A stretch of DNA of 64,000 nucleotides from DATFVJ01 sp963820395. Its GTDB lineage: Bacteria; Actinomycetota; Actinomycetes; Streptosporangiales; Streptosporangiaceae. The notes below the pieces were generated by a model that saw only the letters and a program-made list of their open reading frames with translations, ran no database searches and was not told the DNA's origin. This document shows positions 24,829-34,193 of this stretch, piece after piece. The stretch spans positions 1-64,000 of the forward strand of contig CAWGAE010000016.1 in NCBI GenBank assembly GCA_963820395.1. The letters run 5' to 3'. The stretch's first letter is position 1. Each line of letters starts with the position of its first letter. Position numbers and translations under genes: made by a program.

Positions 24829-24986
24829 TCGCCACCATCGCTACTGACATGGGCACGCGCAACTTGATGCCCGCGGGCCGGCCGACGTCACCGTCCGGAA
24901 GCCAAGGCATTTCCCGCGCTGCGGCGAGCCGACCGGCGGGTGACCTGGCGACGTTCACGGCGGGCACGAAGCGCTCGGCCGGCTGA
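24825..24986 (+). CDS. Small ORF 4 of the cluster (53 aa)
   Basis: Starts in the ATGA overlap with ORF 3 and begins M-I-A-T-I-A-T-D-M-G-T-R-N-L-M. The rest is Ala/Gly/Ser/Arg-rich and featureless. Coding status rests only on the translational-coupling pattern. Confidence 0.35.
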   Translation: MIATIATDMGTRNLMPAGRPTSPSGSQGISRAAASRPAGDLATFTAGTKRSAG

Positions 24987-25414
24987 TGCACTACCTCGGT
25001 CCCGGGCCCCAACTGGGCTACGAGACTGAGGCACTAATGGCTTCTGCCGGGGCGGTTTGGCAGGGAGCAATGCTTGAAACCTAATAGCACTGCACGGCGC
25101 CGATGACTCCTTCTTGAAACCCGGGGCTGGACTCCTATCCACAGACGGTGGGCTCCGGCGTCGTGCACCCCGTCCGGCGTGGCGGCGTGGCGTCGGCCGG
25201 GGCGTCGATGAAGATCGTGTTTCGAGCCGTCCGCACGGTGATGTCTTCTTGTAACGCGAGCCGTCGAGCTCTGTCCAGAGACTGACGACCGTGCGGTGAG
25301 CTGGGGCCACGAACTGCTCATCGGATGTCGGGCCATCGAGCCCTTCTATTAGGGCGCTGCGTGTCCCTGCACGGGCTCACCTGCTGGGCCGAGGTCACGA
25401 CATTGGAGGCATGC
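24987..25414. other. Non-coding left flank of the IS110 element
   Basis: No gene is visible. IS110 elements carry a structured non-coding RNA (bridge RNA) next to the transposase; in the IS110 subgroup it lies upstream of the gene, so this segment is where it would be expected. I could not fold it reliably by eye. The left end of the element was not located because IS110 members lack terminal inverted repeats. Confidence 0.4.
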
Positions 25415-26653
25415 TTGACGATCACGTGTGGCATCGACTGGGCGGAGGCCCACCACGACGTTGCGCTGGTGGACGAGGCCGGGAAGCTGGTCGCGAAACG
25501 GCGTATCAGCGATGACGTGCAGGGTTATCGGCGACTGCTGGAGCTGCTCGCCGAGGCCGGTGACAGCGCCGACGAGCCGATCCCGGTCGCGATCGAGACC
25601 GCACGCGGCTTGCTGATCGCGTGTCTGCGCACCAGCGGCCGGAAGGTGTATTCGATCAACCCGATGGCGGTGGCTCGGTATCGGGAGCGGCACACGGTGG
25701 CCCGGGCGAAATCCGATCACGCCGACGCCATGGCACTGGCGAACATCCTGCGCACCGACGCCGATGCGCACCGGCCGCTGCCGGCGGACTCCGAGCTGGT
25801 CCAGGCGATCGCAGTGCTGGCCCGGGCGCAGCAGGACGCGGCGTGGAACCGGGGGCAGCTGTCCAACCAGCTGCGTTCGCATCTCAAGCAGTACTTCCCG
25901 GCCGCGCTGGCCGCGTTCCAGGTTCGTGGTGTCGGCCTGGACTCCCGCGAGGCCCGGGCGGTGCTCGCAGTGGCACCCGGCCCAGCCGCCGCTGCGAAGC
26001 TGTCCACGGCACGGCTGGCCTCGGTGCTGCGTACGGCCGGCCGGCAACGCAACATCGACGCGTGGGCGCAGCGCCTGCGCGCCATCTTCACCGGCGAGTA
26101 CCTGCACCAGATGCCGGCGGTCGAGCAGGCGATGGGCCGGCAAACCGCGGCCCTGATCATGCAGCTCGACGCCGCATGCCGCGCTGCCGACGACCTCGCC
26201 GCGGCCGCCGCCGCAGCGTTCGCGGAGCACCCGGACGCGGAGATCCTGACCAGCTTCCCCGGCATCGGCCCGGTCACCGGGGCCCGGGTGCTGGGCGAGA
26301 TCGGCGATGACCGGGCCCGGTTCCGCGACGCGCGCGGGCTCAAGTCCTACGCAGGCTCGGCACCGATTACCGTGGCCAGCGGCAAGAGCCTCATCGTGCG
26401 CAACCGCAAGGTGAAAAACCAGCGACTCGCCGCGGCAGGCTACGTATGGATCTTCGGCGCGCTTCCCACTCCGGAAATCAAGGAACACTACGACCGCCGC
26501 CGCGCCGCCGGGGACCGGCATGCGGCCGCCATGCGCAACCTGTTCAACCGGCTGCTGGGCTGCCTGCACCACTGCCTGCAGACCGGCCAGACCTTCGATA
26601 TGGATAAGGCATTCCCACTACCCGAGCCACGCCTCGAACCCGCCGCTGCTTGA
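25415..26653 (+). CDS. IS110-family transposase (DEDD type), intact
   Basis: A full-length transposase of about 412 residues from TTG 25415 (the frame is open from ATG 25325). The N-terminal RuvC-like domain shows C-G-I-D-W-A-E-A-H-H-D (first Asp), V-A-I-E-T-A-R-G (Glu) and A-K-S-D-H-A-D-A (two Asp), completing the DEDD set. The C-terminal Tnp_20 domain has F-P-G-I-G-P-V-T-G-A-R-V-L and Y-A-G-S-A-P-I-T-V-A-S-G-K with the conserved Ser. IS110 transposases recombine DNA under guidance of the element's own bridge RNA. All catalytic residues are present, so the element may be active. Confidence 0.93.
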   Translation: MTITCGIDWAEAHHDVALVDEAGKLVAKRRISDDVQGYRRLLELLAEAGDSADEPIPVAIETARGLLIACLRTSGRKVYSINPMAVARYRERHTVARAKSDHADAMALANILRTDADAHRPLPADSELVQAIAVLARAQQDAAWNRGQLSNQLRSHLKQYFPAALAAFQVRGVGLDSREARAVLAVAPGPAAAAKLSTARLASVLRTAGRQRNIDAWAQRLRAIFTGEYLHQMPAVEQAMGRQTAALIMQLDAACRAADDLAAAAAAAFAEHPDAEILTSFPGIGPVTGARVLGEIGDDRARFRDARGLKSYAGSAPITVASGKSLIVRNRKVKNQRLAAAGYVWIFGALPTPEIKEHYDRRRAAGDRHAAAMRNLFNRLLGCLHHCLQTGQTFDMDKAFPLPEPRLEPAAA

Positions 26654-26905
26654 CATTTAACAAGATCGGATGTCTGTGGATCTGCCGGGAAGGGTGTACC
26701 TTCCCGATGATCGAGTAGAGGTCTCAAGCAAGATCGGCGCTGGAACGCCGGTCAGGAAGGTTGGCAACTGGTGGCCGCCGCACGGATTGGTCGTTCTGTA
26801 GCACCGACGACCAGGTGATCTTGCATCCGACGTTCGGTCATGCCGCCGATCGCGTGGCTCTCGCGCAGCACGCTCTGGGCGGGACACGTGCTCCCGGTCC
26901 GCTCT

Positions 26906-28117
26906 TCAGGCGAGGCCGCGCAGCATGAGATGCCAGTAGAAGAACGGCAGCCCGTAGCGTTTGAGCAGCCACATGTCGTAGCGCTCTCGCTGGGTGTTGA
27001 TAAACGGGATGGTCGGGTGCGGCAGGCACGTGTAGTCGAACTCGGCGAGCAGCATCCGGTTGCGGGAGGTGGTGAACGGGCAAGCCGCGTAACCGTCGTA
27101 GTGCGCGCTGAGGCTCCGGCCGACCAGGTGATCGCGGATGTTGCGGGCGGCCACGGGGGCTTGGGCGCGGACGGCCGCGCCTGTCTTCGCGATGGGGGCG
27201 TTGCAGACGTCGCCGAGGGCGAACACCTCGGGATAGACCGAGTGTTGCAGGGTGTGCGGGTCGACCGTCACCCAGCCCTTCCGGTCCGCGGGGTCGGCCA
27301 GAGGCCCTTGCTTGATCCAGTCGGGGGCGCTTTGCGGCGGCACCACGTGCAGCACGTCATAACCCAGCCGCTCCTTGCCGCCGCCCACCCGCCGGTCGGC
27401 GATGATCACCTCCCGGCGGTCACCGTCTACCTCCACCAGTTCGTGCTCGAGCCGCAGGTCGATCCGGTAACGTTCGACCACGCGCTCAAGCACCCGGGCG
27501 AACTCGGGCACTCCGAAGATGGCGGGCGTGGGAAGCACGAGCACGAGCTGGATCCCGCCGAGCACCCCTTGCCGCCGGTACCAGTCGGCGGCCAGGTAGC
27601 AGATCTTCTGGGCCGCGCCCGGGCACTTCACCGGACCCGTCGGCAAACTGAACACCGCCGTGCCAGACCGCAGGTCCCGGAGGAACCCCCAGGTCTTCGG
27701 TGCCAGGTCCACCCGGTAGTTACTGGACACGCCCCGCATCCCGAGCGTGCCGGACAGTCCCGGCACCTCGTCCCAGTCGAGCTGAATGCCGGGGCATACC
27801 GCCAGTGCCTGGTATCCGATGCGCGATCCGGAACCCAGGGTGACCATGTGCCCGACCGGATCGATCTCGACAGCGCGGTCTTGCACCCAGCGCACACCAG
27901 CAGGGATGAGACCGGCCTCGTCGCGCCGACTGATCGGCAGCGGCGCCCGCCCCCCGCCCACCAGTGTCCATAAGGGCTGGTAGTAGTGGTCACGGCTGGG
28001 CTCGACCACAGCAACGTCGTGCTCGCCAGCGCGCTGTAGCCGGGCTGCCAGGCTGAGTCCAGCGCTGCCACCGCCGATGACGAGGATCCTGTGTTTGTCC
28101 GCCGCTGAGCGGGTCAT
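26906..28117 (-). CDS. Sulfide:quinone oxidoreductase-type flavoprotein
   Basis: A 403-residue FAD-dependent disulfide oxidoreductase. The N-terminal dinucleotide fold reads L-V-I-G-G-G-S-A-G-L-S-L-A, FAD is also contacted by E-V-F-A-L-G-D-V-C-N-A-P, and the redox Cys lies in G-P-V-K-C-P-G-A-A-Q-K-I, which matches the P-V-K-C-x-G-A pattern of type II sulfide:quinone oxidoreductases. The C-terminal region (W-L-L-K-R-Y-G-L-P-F-F-Y-W-H-L-M) would form the membrane-anchoring amphipathic helices. Such enzymes oxidise sulfide and feed quinone. ATG 28117 with a GGAGGC site is chosen over an upstream extension to 28255. Confidence 0.88.
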   Translation of the reverse strand: MTRSAADKHRILVIGGGSAGLSLAARLQRAGEHDVAVVEPSRDHYYQPLWTLVGGGRAPLPISRRDEAGLIPAGVRWVQDRAVEIDPVGHMVTLGSGSRIGYQALAVCPGIQLDWDEVPGLSGTLGMRGVSSNYRVDLAPKTWGFLRDLRSGTAVFSLPTGPVKCPGAAQKICYLAADWYRRQGVLGGIQLVLVLPTPAIFGVPEFARVLERVVERYRIDLRLEHELVEVDGDRREVIIADRRVGGGKERLGYDVLHVVPPQSAPDWIKQGPLADPADRKGWVTVDPHTLQHSVYPEVFALGDVCNAPIAKTGAAVRAQAPVAARNIRDHLVGRSLSAHYDGYAACPFTTSRNRMLLAEFDYTCLPHPTIPFINTQRERYDMWLLKRYGLPFFYWHLMLRGLA

Positions 28118-28324
28118 GTGCCGCCTCCGGTTGCCAGTACTGAATGGCCGGGTTGGGCGCAATTCGGTTACAGCGCGCCCATGGAAGGCCGACAGCATAG
28201 CCGGGAGGGCATCATCACACCCACGAGCCCCAGGCAACGGCAACTCATCACACATGCTAGTTCACTGTGCGCATAGCGTGCACGCTTAGGGCGGAAGGTC
28301 CCTTCCCGATCGGCCAGACGTCCT

Positions 28325-28609
28325 TAACACCACGCGGCGTGTCTCGCGATTCAGATTCGTGGACGGCGACCGGTACGCGAGCCTCGACCGGGGCGGCACG
28401 ACACTGGTGCTCGCAGGCCAGGGAGAAGATCTCAAAGCAGGACCCCCGGCGCCGCAGCGTTCAAAGTGCCGGATGTCAACCCCGCGCTCAAAGCATTCGG
28501 CCAGCCCGGCGGCGTCATCGTCGTCCCGCCTGAGCGCGGACCGCACGAAACCAGAGCGGTCGTAGTTGACACCTGGGACAACGTGATCATCATCACCGGC
28601 GCTAGCTGA
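28325..28609 (+). pseudogene. VOC/glyoxalase-fold protein, frameshifted remnant
   Basis: One frame reads V-D-G-D-R-Y-A-S-L-D-R-G-G-T-T-L-V-L-A-G-Q-G-E up to about 28440; a shift leads to A-F-K-V-P-D-V-N-P-A-L-K-A-F then G-V-I-V-V-P-P-E-R-G-P-H-E-T-R-A-V-V-V-D-T-W-D-N-V-I-I-I, ending at TGA 28607. This is the second half of a typical VOC domain. No start codon with a ribosome-binding site was found. Confidence 0.7.
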
Positions 28610-28615
28610 TGGGAA

Positions 28616-28855
28616 TGCGCGCCGCTCGCGTACTGGTCCTGGCTTACTGCTACGGATGCTGGGCTCGGCTGAGAAGGCAGAGGACCTGGTTCAGGAGGAG
28701 ACGTACCCGCGGGCGTGGCGGTCCCACGACGGGTTTGAGTGCCGTTCGTCGGTGCGGACCTGGCCGTGCCGGATCGCGACCAACGTGTGCCTGACCGCGA
28801 TCGAGCGCCGCCGCCGTCGGCCGCTGCCGTCGGGGCTGGGTGCCGGGTCTGGCGG
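28616..28855 (+). pseudogene. ECF sigma factor region 2 fragment
   Basis: The frame from about 28640 reads L-L-R-M-L-G-S-A-E-K-A-E-D-L-V-Q-E-E-T-Y, then R-A-W-R-S-H-D-G-F-E and T-W-P-C-R-I-A-T-N-V-C-L-T-A-I-E-R-R-R-R-R, the conserved region 2 of SigJ/SigG-like ECF factors, with one extra Glu codon in E-D-L-V-Q-E-(E)-T. The region 4 half is absent and the sequence joins the IS110 remnant near 28855. Confidence 0.75.
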
Positions 28856-28859
28856 GCGG

Positions 28860-29690
28860 GGCTGCGGGGGCTGTAGTAGTCGGGGCCGGGTTCTTCGTAG
28901 CGGGCGCCGGGGTCGCAGATGAGGCTCCAGGCGATCTCGCAGATGACCCGGGAGACCGCGACGACGGCCTTCTGCTTGCCGCGCTTGCGGGCGATCCGGC
29001 GGTACTGGGCGCCGAGGCGGGTATCGGTGCGCGCGCTGCGGTCATCGCGGCCTGGCCGGGCGCGCCGCGCAGGTACCGGTTGCCCTTGCCGGCGCAGCCG
29101 GGCCTGGCGGTTTCCCCGGACTGCCTGCTGCGCGAGGTCAGCCGGGCCCAGGCGGCGGCGTGCCCGGGGGCAGGGAAAATCGACGGGTCGGTGCCGAGCC
29201 CGGCGATGATGACCCGGGCGTTGCACTCCCCGACCCCGGTGATCTCATCCAGCCGCTCGGCCAGCCCCAGGACGGGAGTCCCCTGCCCGGCGCAGCGCGG
29301 TGCGGGGGACCAGCGCGAGCTGCTGGGCGATCCTGTCGTCCAGCCGGGCGATCTCGTCGTTGATCGCGTCGATCAGCCGCAGGTGCGCCTGGATCTCGAA
29401 GGCGTGGATGTCGCGGAACCGGCCTGTGAGCGCCTCCTCCAGCTCCCGCCGGGTGGCCCTCAGCCGCTTATCGCCGAGCGCGGCCAGCGCCGCCGGGCTG
29501 CGCTCCCCGGCGACCAGGGCATCCAGGAACCGGCGCCCGCTGGCCCCGAACAGGTCCGAGATCACCACCGAGATCTTCAGCAGGGCGTCCTCGAGGATCT
29601 TCTCCACCCGGCTCTGGTGGCGTGCCTGGTCCTGGGCCAGCCGGGCCCGGGTGCGGGCCAGCCTTGTATCGGTCGTCCTCGGGGACTGCG
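28860..29690 (-). pseudogene. IS110-family transposase remnant (second subtype)
   Basis: The segment 29690-29300 encodes Q-S-R-V-E-K-I-L-E-D-A-L-L-K-I-S-V-V-I-S-D-L-F then a R-L-I-D-A-I-N-D-E-I-A helix, the middle of an IS110/IS1111 transposase. After a shift near 29240 it continues with V-R-G-x-P-G-Q-A-A type Tnp_20 pieces and R-R-I-A-R-K-R-G-K-Q-K-A-V-V-A-V-S-R-V-I-C-E-I-A. The N-terminal nuclease domain is gone. It differs from the intact IS110 at 25.4 kb. Confidence 0.8.
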
Positions 29691-29860
29691 GCACGCCGCC
29701 GCGCAATCAGCGCGGCGGGCGGATCGGTCAGGCAAAGGCCGTCGCGGAGCTTTGCGTACGTGCGCAGCGAACGCGTGCGCCTCCCCCACTCCACCTCGCA
29801 GATCACCGTCGGCGAGACGCCGGTGATCGCCGCGGCCCCGTGAAGGGTCAGGCCCAGCAC
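29690..29860 (-). pseudogene. XRE-type helix-turn-helix fragment
   Basis: The reading L-T-L-H-G-A-A-A-I-T-G-V-S-P-T-V-I-C-E-V-E-W-G-R-R, then Y-A-K-L-R-D-G-L-C-L, is a Cro/CI-type HTH. It loses similarity where the IS110 remnant begins. Confidence 0.5.
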
Positions 29861-30501
29861 ACTCCCGCTGCCGGCGAATATCCGTCGCCACCCCCGCAGC
29901 CGACGTCGGCCGGTCGCCGTCCGCGACGCCTGTGGGCAGCGCTGTCCGACGTCGGAGCGGACCCAGCATTCGCGTCGAGAACGGGTGAGCCGTCATGATC
30001 ACATGTTCCTGACACTGGCCGGTGGCCGGCCCGTGCACTGCCACCGCATGCCTGCGCCTCCGTCAGGCGCCGGGCCCGGGTCCCCGGCGCCCAGCACTGC
30101 CAGCAGCGCGAATAGTACGGCCGCGACCACTCATCCGGGCTGTACCCGGTACCGTGCGGGCAGCGCCACATGCACGCCAGCGACGGCAATGCCCGCCACG
30201 GCGGCGGCCGGGCCACCAGTACTCACCGCGTCCGGCAGCCGGTGCCAGCTCGATCACGGGCTGGCGGGCCTGGTTCCGCGCCGTAGCAACACTCCATGAT
30301 GAGCCCGGCCGGCCGGGGCCGAGATCCTCCTTTCTGGGTGATGTCCCCTCGGCCGTCGGCGCCGCAAGATGGGGGTAATCAGAGCGCACGAGAAGGACTG
30401 CCATGTCTGGAGCGCCCGGCTGTCCCGGCCGTGGCCGCACGGGGAGTGTGCTCGCGGTCCGGGGCCGGGCGGGGTGACGGTCAGCAGAGGAGGTGAGCCG
30501 G
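29861..30501. other. 641-bp region without a recognised gene
   Basis: Upstream region of the DUF2252 gene. Several long antisense frames exist but none shows a domain or a convincing start. No repeats seen. Confidence 0.35.
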
Positions 30502-31977
30502 ATGGCCGTACAGAAGATCGCGCATCCGAGCATCGACGATCGCAAGGCCAAGGGTTTGGAGGCCCGGGATCGGACGTCTGTGTCGGGCCACACGAAGTGG
30601 CGCCCAGCCACGGACCGCCCTGATCCGGTTGGCCTGCTGGAGGAGCAGAATCGCACCCGTGAGCCGGATCTGGTGCCGGTGCGCCATGGCCGGATGATGG
30701 TCTCACCGTTCACGTTCTACCGGGGCGCAGCCAAGATCATGGCGGCGGATTTGAAGGACACGCCGGTGGCGGGCCTTGACGCCCAGCTGTGCGGGGACGC
30801 GCATCTGTCGAATTTCGGGCTGTTCGCCTCGCCGGAGCGGCGGCTGCTGTTCGATCTGAACGACTTCGACGAGACGCTGCCGGGGCCGTTCGAGTACGAC
30901 GTGAAGCGGATGGCGGCCAGCTTCGCGATCGCGGGCCGCAACAACGGGTTCTCCAAGGCCGACACGCGCGCGGCGACGCTGGCGTCGGTGACTGCTTACC
31001 GGGAGGCCATGGCCACGTTCGCGCAGATGCCGACGATGGACATCTGGTACGCCTACCTGGATGAGGACGAGCTGATGAGCGCGGTCCGCAGCACGGTGGC
31101 CGACACCAAGAAGGAGGCGAAGGCGGCCAAGAAGAAGCAAGAGAAAGGGGATGTGAAGGAGGAGAAGCCGACCAAGCGAGCGGAGAAGCGGGCAGAGAAG
31201 ACCGCCGCGAAGGCGCACACGCGTGACAGCCTGCAGGCGCTGTCCAAGCTCGGCGAACTGGTCGATGGAAAATACCGGATCGCCAGCCAGCCGCCGATCG
31301 TGGTCCCAGCGCGCGACCTGGCCTCCACCTACGGCCTGTCCCCCGATGAGGTCATGCCGGCGATCCACGAACAGTTCCGCGCCTACCGGGCCACCCTGCA
31401 AGACGACCGGCGCCACCTGCTGGAGCGCTTCGAGATCGTGGATGCGGCCCGCAAGGTCGTCGGCGTCGGCAGCGTCGGGACCCGGGCGTTCATCGTTTTG
31501 CTCCAGGGACGCGACACGCAGGATCCTCTGTTCCTGCAGATCAAGGAGGCGACGGCATCAGTCCTTGAGGCATACCTGCCGACGAGCAGATACGAGCAGC
31601 ACGGCGAGCGCGTGGTGCAAGGGCAGCGGATGATGCAGGCCGCCAGCGACATCTACCTTGGCTGGACGAAGGGGCTGGACGTGCGCCGCCACTTCTACTG
31701 GCGCCAGCTTCGCGACATGAAGGGCTCGGTGGAGGCCGAGTCGCTGGCACCGCTGGGGCTCACCTTCTACGCCCGCACCTGCGGGTGGACGCTGGCCCGG
31801 GCCCACGCCCGATCCGGCGACCCAGTCGCCATCGCCGAGTACCTGGGCACCAGCGACGCGTTCGACAAATCGATCACCGACTTCTCCCAGCGCTACGCCG
31901 ACCAGAACGAGCGGGACTATCAGGAGTTCGTGAACGCGGTCCGGTCCGGACGGCTGGAAGCACGTGAAGGCGTCTGA
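30502..31977 (+). CDS. DUF2252 family protein
   Basis: A 491-residue protein. A GGAGG core lies eight bases before ATG 30502; a GTG at 30493 overlaps that site and is less likely. Family hallmarks are F-Y-R-G-A-A-K-I-M-A-A-D-L, G-D-A-H-L-S-N-F-G, F-D-L-N-D-F-D-E-T-L-P-G-P-F-E-Y-D-V-K-R-M-A-A-S-F, and later Q-G-Q-R-M-M-Q-A-A-S-D-I-Y-L-G-W. The H-x-N and D-x-N-D-F-D-E motifs resemble the catalytic loop of aminoglycoside-kinase-like folds, so a phosphotransferase is often suggested, but no reaction is established. A highly charged Lys/Glu segment (about residues 200-240) separates the two halves. Confidence 0.9.
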   Translation: MAVQKIAHPSIDDRKAKGLEARDRTSVSGHTKWRPATDRPDPVGLLEEQNRTREPDLVPVRHGRMMVSPFTFYRGAAKIMAADLKDTPVAGLDAQLCGDAHLSNFGLFASPERRLLFDLNDFDETLPGPFEYDVKRMAASFAIAGRNNGFSKADTRAATLASVTAYREAMATFAQMPTMDIWYAYLDEDELMSAVRSTVADTKKEAKAAKKKQEKGDVKEEKPTKRAEKRAEKTAAKAHTRDSLQALSKLGELVDGKYRIASQPPIVVPARDLASTYGLSPDEVMPAIHEQFRAYRATLQDDRRHLLERFEIVDAARKVVGVGSVGTRAFIVLLQGRDTQDPLFLQIKEATASVLEAYLPTSRYEQHGERVVQGQRMMQAASDIYLGWTKGLDVRRHFYWRQLRDMKGSVEAESLAPLGLTFYARTCGWTLARAHARSGDPVAIAEYLGTSDAFDKSITDFSQRYADQNERDYQEFVNAVRSGRLEAREGV

Positions 31978-32153
31978 AGATCAGAGAGGGCTTGCTGCGG
32001 GCCGCCGCCGCTAGTGGCGCGCACGGGGTGAAGACCGGCGGGAGGTGACTCGTGTCCGAGACTGATGGGGGGCTAGGGCCAAGTGCCCCCGAGCGAGAAC
32101 CCCGCCGGGCGGGCACGCCGAAGGTGAAGCCCAGCGGGCGGAGGCGGCCGAGC

Positions 32154-32300
32154 CGCGCGGCCGACGGCGGGCTGGCGGTCGTCGTAGATCACGATTCTGG
32201 GCGCCTGGTGTGGGCCGCTGAGGGCCGCAACCAGGACACCGTCCGGGCGTCCTTCGACGACCTCGCCCCGGGCGGGCCGCGCGGTGTAAGGCTCATCGGT
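32154..32300 (+). pseudogene. ISL3-family transposase fragment
   Basis: The reading L-A-V-V-V-D-H-D-S-G-R-L-V-W-A-A-E-G-R-N-Q-D-T-V is the start of the DDE_Tnp_ISL3 domain around the first catalytic Asp. Similarity ends after about 45 residues. The 5' frame (from 32052) has a weak start and no further ISL3 features. Confidence 0.65.
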
Positions 32301-33004
32301 AGCACCACCGTCGCGGCGCCCGGCCGCAGGCGTGGAACCCGATCACGGCAACCGCAAGCGCAACCGCCGCCAGCGGCACGGCGGTGGTCGAGCACCCGCC
32401 GCACAGCAGGCCACGGTCCGTCAAAACGGACGAACGCCTACTGTGGCCGACCGATATCCCACGGGGTCGGCACCTCCGCCGCATAGGGCCTCCCTGGACC
32501 GACACGCCACCTACATCGTCGCCGCCTACGTCGCTGGCGCGGCAGCTAGATCCCGGGCAAGCCACGATTGTTCCGCCCGGGCGACCCGGAACTGGCCAGG
32601 CGGACAGCCTGAAGCTCGTCAGCATGCATCCAGCTGCCGCACCCAAGTCGCGGAGCGTAAACAGCATAAACAGCACGAACCGCCGTTCTGTATCGTCAGG
32701 CGTTGGTTGTGCCGAACGTCCTACGCGGAAATCCGCGTTAGATGGAAGGCACGCCGGGGCCGCCTCATCCGCTGCGGGTGATGTGACGGGGGGCTGTGGC
32801 GGCGAAGCTGCAGTGGCCCCTCCATTCCCGTTCCTCGGCCAGACCTGAAGGCCGAGCCAGACAGGACCGGGCAGCTAGCCCGGCGGCACGAAGAAGCGCG
32901 TGAACAGAGAGGCTGGCGGAGACCTGGTATCGAGAGCGGCACATTTCCGGGGACACCGCCGGATCGGGGCACCATTGTGAGCGAACAGCTGAGGGAGTCC
33001 GGTC
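32301..33004. other. 704-bp region without a recognised gene
   Basis: No credible coding frame on either strand. The last part should contain the promoter of the broken arylsulfatase gene. Confidence 0.35.
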
Positions 33005-33398
33005 ATGGCTGACGTGCAGCGTTCGGTTCTGCCCATTCCCGAGCGGGCGCATGTCGGCCTGGTCACCTATGACGCGAAGGACCCTGATACATCGTTCCCG
33101 CCGATAGAGCCGTTGCGGCCGCCAGCCGAGGCGCCGAACGTGCTGATCGTGCTCATTGATGACTGCGGGTTCGGGGCGTCCAGCGCGTTCGGGGGGCCGA
33201 TCGCGACCCCGACCGCAGAGCGGCTCGCGGCGCGGGCCTGAAGTACAACCGGTTCCACACCACAGCGTTGTGCTCGCCGACGCGCCAGGCGCTACTCACG
33301 GGCCGCAACCATCACGCGGTGGGCATGGGCGCGATTACCGAGTTGGCGACTTCGGCACCCGGTTACAGCTCGGTGCGCCCAGACAATGCGGCGCCGCT
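33005..33398 (+). pseudogene. Arylsulfatase, 5' part with a frameshift
   Basis: From ATG 33005, preceded by GAGGGAG, the product contains A-P-N-V-L-I-V-L-I-D-D-C-G-F-G with the metal-binding Asp pair of sulfatases. A one-base shift near 33238 moves to the frame L-K-Y-N-R-F-H-T-T-A-L-C-S-P-T-R-Q-A-L-L-T-G-R-N, the sulfatase C-x-P-x-R signature whose Cys becomes the catalytic formylglycine. The frame continues H-H-A-V-G-M-G-A-I-T-E-L-A-T-S-A-P-G-Y to about 33398, where the gene is broken and the following segment is inverted. Confidence 0.9.
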
Positions 33399-33500
33399 CG
33401 AAGCCGCTGCCGGTGGGCCACTGACGGAATGGGCCCATCGGACTCGTTTCCCACACCGGCACCTCGTGGCACTTTCCGAACTGGCCGGTGCTGTAGCGCG
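33395..33500 (-). pseudogene. Inverted internal segment of the arylsulfatase
   Basis: On the minus strand this stretch reads Y-S-T-G-Q-F-G-K-C-H-E-V-P-V-W-E-T-S-P-M, then G-P-F-R-Q-W-P-T-G-S-G-F-E. That is the block which follows the active-site region in the same arylsulfatase subfamily. It is therefore the next part of the gene at 33005-33398, but in opposite orientation. Confidence 0.85.
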
Positions 33501-33840
33501 AACGCCCGCCGGTGACACACCCAGAACGTCGCCGGGTCCTGGCTAGTGGTGAGACAGCGAAACGGGTCACGGGAGTACGACAGCACCATGTGGAAGGGAG
33601 TAGACCTTCCCGATTTCCACGTGGGCGAGGATGCCGCCCTCATCGCCCCAGTCCACCTGCGCCTGGGCGCCCGGCACGACCTCGAACCGGCGATGCAGCC
33701 GCGCTAGCTCACTGGGCGCATAGCCCCAGCTCCGCTGCGATCCTGGGGCGGGCCTCCTGCAGATACAGCTTGACTCGCTGGTAGTTGCCGGTGAAGCCGT
33801 ACTCCCCGGCCAGCCGCTCATGGATCACGGTGCCCACGCC
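33495..33840 (-). pseudogene. IS21-family IstA transposase fragment
   Basis: Pieces in three frames give V-I-H-E-R-L-A-G-E-Y-G-F-T-G-N-Y-Q-R-V-K-L-Y, then H-R-R-F-E-V-V-P-G-A-Q-A-Q-V-D-W-G-D-E-G-G with the first catalytic Asp, and F-H-M-V-L-S-Y-S-R-D-P-F-R-C-L-T-T-S-Q-D. This is the middle third of IstA; both ends and the IstB partner are missing. The fragment abuts the inverted arylsulfatase piece. Confidence 0.85.
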
Positions 33841-34193
33841 CCAGATCAGCCAGGATCGTGTCCCCAATCCTGTGGCTTCTCGCACACATCAAGCAAAGAC
33901 ATCGCCGTGCCCGCTGACCGAACGGGGCGCACCACGCGCCTGCTCAGCAGGGCCCGGTTCACCGGACGTGACCACCTAGCCTGGCCTGCACTGGCAGGCG
34001 CGTCGCCGGGAGGCGCCAGCCGTTCGGGACATGACCGCGCCCACCGTTCACGGCGCGTGCACGGCCCGGCGGGCCCGGAGCTTATTCGCTGCGTGCGCCC
34101 AGGACTTCGGATGGAGGCGAGCCGGCTGACCGGGCCCGGCGCCACCTCGCGCCCGCGGGACGCCGGTAAGCAAGGCCTGGCCAGGAGCAACGG
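33841..34193. other. 353-bp region without a recognised gene
   Basis: Nothing recognisable on either strand; probably further debris of the IS21 and sulfatase region. Confidence 0.3.
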
